From positions 1 to 49,454 of IMG/VR virus record IMGVR_UViG_3300046007_008542: a stretch of 49,454 bases of DNA. One strand, written 5' to 3'. Of this stretch, positions 44,190 to 49,454 are shown one piece after another; the stretch's first letter is position 1, and every line of letters begins with the position of its first letter. The translations under genes and the position numbers were made by a program. The notes under the pieces were generated by a model. That model did no database searches. It was not told where the DNA came from and worked only from the letters and a program-made list of their open reading frames with translations. This DNA comes from a virus.

Positions 44190-44363
44190 TTAAAGGGATT
44201 GGTATTGTTGTTGAAGTTTATTAACTAGATTAACTAATAAGGGTAGTTCCCCACCCTTAAAAGTTGCATCTTTAATTATTCTTAATAGAAATTCAATTTC
44301 TTCTTTATTGTATTCAATTGGTTGAGGTTGTTTAGGTCCCTCAACTTTATCAATTAAAGCCAT
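44190..44363 (-). CDS. small hypothetical protein, 57 residues
   Basis: A 57-residue frame from ATG 44361-44363 to TAA 44190-44192, beginning MALIDKVEGPKQPQPIEYNK and ending KLQQQYQSL. Mostly helical after a short Pro-rich stretch. ATATTTAT box at 44392-44399, overlapping the end of the upstream fibre gene, lies 28 bases before its ATG. Unknown; conserved small proteins of this type accompany fibres. Confidence 0.6.
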   Translation of the reverse strand: MALIDKVEGPKQPQPIEYNKEEIEFLLRIIKDATFKGGELPLLVNLVNKLQQQYQSL

Positions 44364-44381
44364 AACTAATTTAATTTATTT

Positions 44382-45656
44382 TTATGCGTAGATAAATATT
44401 TCACCTGTATCGGTGGCTGTATATATGTTACCATACCCATAAGTAGCACCACCATAAGATGGGTTAGCTGGTTTAGCCCCTGATAATCCATATTGTGTCG
44501 TTGTAACATACCCATCAATAGAAGCAAATGATGAAGACAAGCTGTTTAAGCTTGATTGCATTACCCATCTATTTTCAGGTGTTCCATATCCAAAAGCATG
44601 TCCTGAACCATCAGTTGCGTTTTGTACAATAAGACCACCATCTACATTTGTATTTGAACCAGAGGCTAATAATATAAATTGATCGGCAATCTCTAATACT
44701 GAGGATGATATTGTTGTTGTTGTACCTTGTACTGTTAAATTACCAGGAATAGTAATTGTTCCAGCAGCATTACCAATTCTCATTTGAAGTGCAGAACCAC
44801 CAATATTAACTTGAGTTGCTGTTGAATTGAATAATGAAGCTGTTAATTGTGTTGTTGTTATATCACCACCATTTACTGCTAAATCACCTGCTATAGTAAC
44901 ATTTGTAGGTAAACCGATTGTTATAGTTTGACCAGAAGCAGTTGTTGTTATTTCATTCGCTGTACCGGAAACTATTAATGTTTGAGTTTGTAAATCTACT
45001 GTACCTGTTCCTGTATCACCAGCAATAGCTAAATCAGAATTAGCATTTAAAGCAAATGATGCTGTTAGAGCTTGAGAAGCACTAATTGCATATGATGAAG
45101 TAACTGTTAATGTGTTTGTTGTAGCATTAAATGTTAATGTACTTGAATCTACTCGTACTGCTCTATTACCTGTTGTACCATCGGCAAACATAATATAATA
45201 AGGACCTGTACCTGTTGTAGTATCTGTTACTGCTACTGTACTTGCTGATGCTGCTGTTATTGCATTAGTTGCCCAAGAAGCAGTTCCGAATAATGAACCA
45301 GAAACAACTGCAGTAGTTAATGTTAAACCAGCAATAGAGGTTACAGTAGTACCTAAATTTACAGGCGTTGTTCCAATTATAGAACCAGAATTAAGTAAGC
45401 TAGAATTTGGTATAGCTGCTAAACCCCATGTTAGCGTATCCGTTCCTGAGTTACCTGAGATGGTTAAACCTTGTCCAGATGATGAAGTAAAATTTAAAGA
45501 TCCTGATGGAGAATCTGCTATTAAAACTGTTCCATTTATAGAAGCAGTTGCAAATGCATTCTTAGATGGTACTGTTGCTGAGGTTAAATATCCAGCATCA
45601 TTATTTAATTGTGATATATTACTGCCCGACGTGACGAGCTTTTTCCATTCTGCCAT
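44382..45656 (-). CDS. tail fibre-like protein, 424 residues
   Basis: A Ser/Thr/Ala-rich fibre. N-terminus MAEWKKLVTSGSNISQLN matches that of the 1350-residue fibre (WKKxxTSGS). Ala/Ser repeats (VSGSLFGTASWATNAITAAS, YAISASQALTASFALNANS) are shared almost word for word with the long fibre. The C-terminus ends in a beta-rich tip (VTTTQYGLSGAKPANPSYGG...). Likely a trimeric minor fibre using the same virion dock as the long fibre. ATATTTAT box at 45702-45709, 45 bases upstream. Confidence 0.75.
   Translation of the reverse strand: MAEWKKLVTSGSNISQLNNDAGYLTSATVPSKNAFATASINGTVLIADSPSGSLNFTSSSGQGLTISGNSGTDTLTWGLAAIPNSSLLNSGSIIGTTPVNLGTTVTSIAGLTLTTAVVSGSLFGTASWATNAITAASASTVAVTDTTTGTGPYYIMFADGTTGNRAVRVDSSTLTFNATTNTLTVTSSYAISASQALTASFALNANSDLAIAGDTGTGTVDLQTQTLIVSGTANEITTTASGQTITIGLPTNVTIAGDLAVNGGDITTTQLTASLFNSTATQVNIGGSALQMRIGNAAGTITIPGNLTVQGTTTTISSSVLEIADQFILLASGSNTNVDGGLIVQNATDGSGHAFGYGTPENRWVMQSSLNSLSSSFASIDGYVTTTQYGLSGAKPANPSYGGATYGYGNIYTATDTGEIFIYA
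44392..44399 (-). promoter_or_regulatory. ATATTTAT box before 57-residue gene
   Basis: ATATTTAT overlapping the last codons of the upstream fibre, 28 bases before the 57-residue gene. Confidence 0.4.
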
Positions 45657-45701
45657 TATGTTGTATTATTTTATATTAATAATTATTGTTATTTTTTGAT
45701 G

Positions 45702-45709
45702 ATAAATAT
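45702..45709 (-). promoter_or_regulatory. ATATTTAT box before 424-residue fibre
   Basis: ATATTTAT, 45 bases before the 424-residue fibre start. Confidence 0.5.
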
Positions 45710-46392
45710 TAAGGAACACCAATAAAGTATTCTCCACTAGCAGAGTAGATAAATCCTCCTGATATTGCTGTGGGTGTATTGTAAAATGGGGATAAGACCA
45801 TTACTCCTTCATTATTAACAGCAAAGTATGTACTTCCTGTAATTTGGATCTGTAGTGCATCTCTACTAATATTTGTTGAATTAACTGTTAAAGCAGCATT
45901 ACTTGATGTTGTATTAACCGATACTCCAGATTCAGTAACATAAATATTACTTGATGTAAGATCACTATTAGAGGTAAATAGAGCTACGTAATTTTCTAAA
46001 CCATTAAATAAAACAAAAGATGCCGTTTCAGCGTATGAAGAGGATATAGCATTAGATATAGAACCACTAAAATACGATGCCGTTAATGCGTATGATGCGC
46101 TAAGAATATTGATTAACCCACTACCATCACCTGTAAAAGATCCAGTAAAAGATCCAGTAGTATACGATGAAGTAAATAAATTAAAAGATGCAGTAGTTAA
46201 GAAGGATCCAGTATTAGTAAACGAACTTGGTCCAGGGGGTCCTTGAGGACCAGGAGTAACAATTTCAACAACATTAGTGACTTGTTGAGGTATAACCAGT
46301 ATATTGCTAATATCATTATTAACATCTACTGTGTTAAATGTACTCTCTACATTAACACTATTAATTGTATTATTGATTTGGATCTGACTCAT
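45709..46392 (-). CDS. fibre protein with short collagen-like segment, 227 residues
   Basis: A 227-residue protein: N-terminal beta/Asn-rich part (NNTINSVNVESTFNTVDV), a short GPQGPPGP collagen-like turn near residue 70, then TASFNLFTSSYTTGSFTGSF and ASYALTASYFSGSIS repeats like the other fibres, and a small tip domain. Probably an adaptor or short fibre. Overlaps the next upstream gene's stop by one base. Confidence 0.7.
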   Translation of the reverse strand: MSQIQINNTINSVNVESTFNTVDVNNDISNILVIPQQVTNVVEIVTPGPQGPPGPSSFTNTGSFLTTASFNLFTSSYTTGSFTGSFTGDGSGLINILSASYALTASYFSGSISNAISSSYAETASFVLFNGLENYVALFTSNSDLTSSNIYVTESGVSVNTTSSNAALTVNSTNISRDALQIQITGSTYFAVNNEGVMVLSPFYNTPTAISGGFIYSASGEYFIGVP

Positions 46393-46772
46393 TAGCTCAC
46401 TACAGTAACTTCTTTACTTAATCTAACTTTACCTTCAAGTATTCTGCTAACTATAGGACAATCTCCACTTCCGGAGATTATGTCTAGATCATAAACGGCA
46501 TCGTAAAAATTAAACATAGAAGAAGTACATGAAGCGATGTATATAGTAATTCCTCCAGATACCGCATTAGACATGTTTAATCCCGTACCATCGGGATTTA
46601 AACTACTACTTAACGTAATAATAGGAATACTAGAACTATATGAGTTTCTAATTTGCATTTTAGAACTATATTGAGTAAGATTAACAGGTACCCCAAGATT
46701 ATCTTTATAGATTAGTGGGATATCAACTGTTGAACCTTGTTCAATTGTAAAAGAATATTTACCTGCGGCCAT
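46392..46772 (-). CDS. beta-sandwich virion protein, 126 residues
   Basis: Begins AGKYSFTIEQGSTVDIPLIY, then NLGVPVNLTQYSSKMQIRNS, and ends ILEGKVRLSKEVTVVS, a pattern like the N-terminal domain of BppU-type baseplate and decoration proteins (FSIEQGxxFxxxxxxKDxxGxPxDLTGYxxxMQIR). It is probably a fibre base or decoration protein. It is the first gene of the fibre block, behind an ATATTTAT box at 46794-46801. Confidence 0.68.
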   Translation of the reverse strand: MAAGKYSFTIEQGSTVDIPLIYKDNLGVPVNLTQYSSKMQIRNSYSSSIPIITLSSSLNPDGTGLNMSNAVSGGITIYIASCTSSMFNFYDAVYDLDIISGSGDCPIVSRILEGKVRLSKEVTVVS

Positions 46773-46793
46773 GTGTATGTGGGATTACTATCG

Positions 46794-46801
46794 ATAAATA
46801 T
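46794..46801 (-). promoter_or_regulatory. ATATTTAT box before 126-residue gene
   Basis: ATATTTAT, 21 bases before the 126-residue gene start. Confidence 0.5.
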
Positions 46802-46811
46802 TAACTAGTTA

Positions 46812-47498
46812 CTAGTCTCTGAATTCTTGGTATACTTGAAGTATAGGAGATACTATTTCGTGTCTATGGTTTGCTTTTAAAGCAAATACTTTAAATCCTT
46901 TTACATGTTCCTCAACTCTAGTTAAGAATGAAAATCCTGTATCTTTTTTAGTTTTTAAATCTATTTGAGCTAAATCCCCGCATATCACCATTTTAGATCC
47001 TTTACCTAGTCTTCCTAGAACAGTTTCCATTTGATCGTGTGTAACGTTTTGTGCTTCATCTACTATTACAAATGATTTAACAAATGTTCTACCACGCATA
47101 AAAGCAAATGGTACTATTTCAATATTGCCGTTTTCTAATTCTTTATCAACTTTATCTTTACCGTATAACATATAAAGATTATGATAAATTGGAGCCAACC
47201 ATGGATCCATTTTTTCCTTTAAATCGCCGGGTAAAAATCCTAATTCTTCTTTAGCTACTGTAGGTCTTGTTATTACAATTTTATCTACTTCGCGCTTAAA
47301 TAGCATATCTAAAGCTGCTTGTACTGCTACTAAAGTCTTTCCTGAACCTGCCATTCCTTTTAGAACGACTACTGGATTTTCTACGATAAGTGCTTTTGCT
47401 AATTTTTGTTCGTCATTAAGTTGGAGTTGAAACTTAATTGGGTTTTTTGGTTTTCTCTTTGGAGTGAAAACTTCATCGGTGTGATGGTTTGAAGCCAT
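46812..47498 (-). CDS. phoH: PhoH-like ATPase
   Basis: A 228-residue P-loop ATPase of the PhoH family. Walker A is GMAGSGKT at 48-55; PTVAKEELGFLPGD and DEAQN (Walker B and sensor) follow, and GDLAQID and a C-terminal HRHEIVSPIL complete the family pattern. PhoH proteins are RNA-helicase/nuclease-related and common in T4-like phages; function in phage is not known. It stands alone between a terminator and its own ATATTTAT box at 47520-47527. Confidence 0.93.
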   Translation of the reverse strand: MASNHHTDEVFTPKRKPKNPIKFQLQLNDEQKLAKALIVENPVVVLKGMAGSGKTLVAVQAALDMLFKREVDKIVITRPTVAKEELGFLPGDLKEKMDPWLAPIYHNLYMLYGKDKVDKELENGNIEIVPFAFMRGRTFVKSFVIVDEAQNVTHDQMETVLGRLGKGSKMVICGDLAQIDLKTKKDTGFSFLTRVEEHVKGFKVFALKANHRHEIVSPILQVYQEFRD

Positions 47499-47519
47499 AA
47501 TGTAACGTTTTGGTTTCGT

Positions 47520-47527
47520 ATAAATAT
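47520..47527 (-). promoter_or_regulatory. ATATTTAT box before phoH
   Basis: ATATTTAT, 21 bases before the PhoH gene, overlapping the T-run side of the capsid terminator by only a few bases upstream. Confidence 0.5.
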
Positions 47528-47528
47528 G

Positions 47529-47559
47529 AAAAAAAAGAGCCGAGCTTGCGCTCGACTCT
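47529..47559 (-). terminator. strong intrinsic terminator after major capsid protein
   Basis: Minus-strand stem AGAGTCGAGC / GCTCGGCTCT (one T-G pair) with a GCAA tetraloop followed by TTTTTTTT. The best terminator in the window; it ends the capsid transcript 24 bases after its stop. Confidence 0.85.
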
Positions 47560-47582
47560 AATCTTTACTAAATATTTAATTA

Positions 47583-49250
47583 TTAGTTAATACCTAAGGC
47601 ATTTAAACCATTAACGAATACTTTACCGTAGAATTCAGGACGTACCATTTTCTTAGCGTAACGAGTCATGATACCTTTTCTTGGTGTGAAAGTTTCAGGA
47701 TCGTACACAAGTGGAGTCATTAACAACGGAACGTATGGAGCATAAACAGCACCTGATTCCAAGAATTGAGCACCTTTATAACCCATAAGGATTACGTTAT
47801 CACTAAAGTAAGGATTTACATATACTTTGTAACGAGAGTTTAGAGAACCAATTTTTTGGCTACCAAAGTTGAATACTTTATCCAATTCAGCACCTGCATC
47901 AGAAGCATATCCTGGGATAGACTGCATGATAGTAGCTACTGCTGGAGAAATTACCAAGAAGTTAGCTTGACCTCTAAGAGTTTTTTGCAAGATTTTGTTA
48001 GATACTGATTGTAATACTGTACCTAAAGTTGCGAACCAACCACCTTGTGTGTTATAGAAACCACCAGTTGTAGTTGAAGTTTGAACGAATGTTGAACCAT
48101 TCCAAACTTTATTGTTTTCTGCTGACCAGTATCCTGTAGTAGCTGCTTCTTCAGTCAACATACCTAAGATTTCTAAGTCAATCTCCATAGCGATGTATTG
48201 AGATAACAATCCAGTTAATTCAGCTTCAGCATCGATGTTTTGGTAAGCATTCAAATCTTGAGCTAACTCAGGAGTCCATTGTGCTTTCAATTTACGAGTT
48301 TTCGCAACGATAGCATCTGATTTCATTTGGATGTTAACGGTTGGAATAACGATTTGAGTTTCACTCAATGAGTTAGGAATAGCGATTCCAGTATTATCAG
48401 CTTCAAAATCACCTCTTAATGCAGGAGTAGTTTGTTTTTCAAAGTAAACTGTACAAGAACCAGATGAATTAGCACCCGTTAAAGCAGCTGTTGTAACAAA
48501 TGTTAATTGTGCAGTTGATGAGCTACTTACGTAGTTAGTAAACTGTTGTAATACGTTTAATCCATTGATCAAAGAGCTACTTGGAATAAATGCAGCTGCA
48601 GCTAAGAAGTCAGCATTTGTAAGTAAAGAAGCTGAGGCTGCTGAGAAGTTAATTACATATAATGACCCAGTAGAAGACTCGTAACGAGAATCCCAGTTAA
48701 CTTGGCTTAATGAATTTACTAAAGATGCAGAATAAGCTATAGATTGTGAGAATTGGTTCATTGAGTAACCATATCTACCTTGTCCGTAAAGACCACCTGT
48801 TGGGTTAACGTTAGAGATATCAGCATTTGTAGCTTGAACATCAGCTAATGAACCGTAAAGTGATTTATTTTGTTGGAACGGAGTTTTATTATTTCCGTAT
48901 TGGAAATCTAGATAAAATACAAGACCAGAAGGCATAGCCATTGGTTGTACAGATACGAATTCTTTAGCTACGATTTCAGCGAATACTCTACGTACTAAAG
49001 GCAATGCAATACCAGCCCAGTTTTCACCAGTACCACCTAACATTGAGTTTGTACCAGAAGTAACGTTAGTTTCAACTACTAACTGTTTTGCCTGGTTTTC
49101 AAGGATAACAGCCATGTTGTTTTTCTCAACTTGGTTACTGATTCCTTCAAGAAGTCCACTTTTTTGCCATTTAGTAGCAACTCTTGCTGCTTCTGCTTGT
49201 TGGCTTTTCCATGGATTTGCTCCTTCTAAGAGCATGTTTAAATTGTCCAT
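47583..49250 (-). CDS. 23: major capsid protein (T4 gp23-like)
   Basis: A 555-residue HK97-fold capsid protein of the gp23 group. N-terminus MDNLNMLLEGANPWKSQQAE... with LVVETNVTSGTNSMLGG, then ENWAGIALPLVRRVFAEIVAKEFVSVQPMAMPSGLVFYLDFQYG (typical gp23), VAKTRKLKAQWTPELAQDLNAYQNIDAEAELTGL in the middle, and a C-terminal KVFVNGLNALGIN. The first about 70 residues are probably removed by a prohead protease during maturation, as in T4. The scaffold gene ends just upstream. Higher G+C-type codon use than nearby adhesins is visible, as expected for a highly expressed gene. Confidence 0.95.
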   Translation of the reverse strand: MDNLNMLLEGANPWKSQQAEAARVATKWQKSGLLEGISNQVEKNNMAVILENQAKQLVVETNVTSGTNSMLGGTGENWAGIALPLVRRVFAEIVAKEFVSVQPMAMPSGLVFYLDFQYGNNKTPFQQNKSLYGSLADVQATNADISNVNPTGGLYGQGRYGYSMNQFSQSIAYSASLVNSLSQVNWDSRYESSTGSLYVINFSAASASLLTNADFLAAAAFIPSSSLINGLNVLQQFTNYVSSSSTAQLTFVTTAALTGANSSGSCTVYFEKQTTPALRGDFEADNTGIAIPNSLSETQIVIPTVNIQMKSDAIVAKTRKLKAQWTPELAQDLNAYQNIDAEAELTGLLSQYIAMEIDLEILGMLTEEAATTGYWSAENNKVWNGSTFVQTSTTTGGFYNTQGGWFATLGTVLQSVSNKILQKTLRGQANFLVISPAVATIMQSIPGYASDAGAELDKVFNFGSQKIGSLNSRYKVYVNPYFSDNVILMGYKGAQFLESGAVYAPYVPLLMTPLVYDPETFTPRKGIMTRYAKKMVRPEFYGKVFVNGLNALGIN

Positions 49251-49260
49251 TTTTTTAATT

Positions 49261-49454
49261 TTAATTTGTTTGGTTTATGTTTGCTAATTTTTGCATTCTA
49301 GTTATCCATTCGTTGTTTTCAACGATTAGTTTTCTAGGAGCCATACCTGCAGCTTTAGAAGCGAATCCTAATGATTCTTTCAATTGAGTTTTACCTTTAG
49401 TAGGAGCAACGAATGCTTCTGAAAGTGACTCATATACTAATTTAGCTTCTTTAG
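49261..49454 (-). CDS. prohead core scaffold (gp22-like), C-terminal fragment
   Basis: The last 64 codons of a gene that enters from the right edge, with stop TAA at 49261-49263. Readable part: KEAKLVYESLSEAFVAPTKG, then GFASKAAGMAPRKLIVENNE, QKLANINQTN. Helical, charged and directly before the capsid gene, as T4 gp22 is before gp23. The start lies outside the window, so the name is by position and composition. Confidence 0.65.
   Translation of the reverse strand, partial: KEAKLVYESLSEAFVAPTKGKTQLKESLGFASKAAGMAPRKLIVENNEWITRMQKLANINQTN

Noticed and set aside
46800-46815. ACTAGTAACTAGT hairpin at the end of phoH as terminator
   Set aside because: Five-base stem with no T run; too weak to call.
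18403-47527. Plus-strand TATAAATA/ATAAATAT as rightward T4 late promoters
   Set aside because: No rightward gene follows any of them; all supported genes are on the minus strand.

Overview
The window is part of a T4-like contractile-tailed phage genome (myovirus, order and sequence of T4-type modules) that most likely infects a Bacteroidota host, probably a flavobacterium or relative. Evidence for the virus: an almost complete T4-like virion set (scaffold C-terminus, major capsid protein, neck proteins, sheath, tube, tape measure, baseplate, tail lysozyme) and a T4-like replication set (gp41-type helicase, UvsX, gp32-like SSB, RNase H-type exonuclease). Evidence for the host: very AT-rich DNA, start codons preceded by A-rich leaders with almost no Shine-Dalgarno sequence, promoter-like boxes resembling the Bacteroidota -7 element (TAnnTTTG), and a FISUMP domain typical of Bacteroidetes/Fibrobacteres.

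Every supported gene is on the minus strand, so transcription runs from high to low coordinates. 49454-46800: end of the prohead scaffold gene, major capsid protein, strong terminator, PhoH-type ATPase. 46772-29289: about 17 kb of fibre and adhesin genes: small Ig-like and collagen-like fibre proteins, a 424-residue fibre, a 2338-residue modular adhesin (Cys-rich repeats, beta-propeller-like and beta-sandwich repeats, a FISUMP domain, Thr/Pro/Ser linkers), a trypsin-like serine protease, a 569-residue linker-containing protein and a 1350-residue fibre with exactly fifty 14-residue YadA-like repeats. 29267-25480: neck and tail completion proteins, one of which carries a LamG-like domain on a Thr/Pro/Ser linker. 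25421-18415: sheath, tube, tail-assembly chaperones with a probable programmed frameshift, and tape measure. 18378-11668: baseplate and hub, including a tail lysozyme. 11628-5470: a small divergent family A DNA polymerase, SSB, UvsX, exonuclease and helicase. 5432-1: class I ribonucleotide reductase, a QueD-like enzyme, thioredoxin, a DpdA/TGT-like enzyme, several very small genes and the N-terminal part of QueC.

How they work together: ribonucleotide reductase plus thioredoxin supply dNTPs to the replication proteins; QueD, QueC and the DpdA-like transglycosylase are the expected parts of a pathway that puts a 7-deazaguanine base into phage DNA as protection against restriction; the structural modules are split into short transcription units, nearly all preceded by an ATATTTAT box 14-68 bases upstream of the first start codon, with GNRA-loop terminators after the capsid and chaperone units. 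No tRNA, CRISPR array, insertion sequence or integrase was seen. No stretch longer than about 215 bases lacks a gene; the longest gap (33677-33890) holds a promoter box and a nested hairpin.
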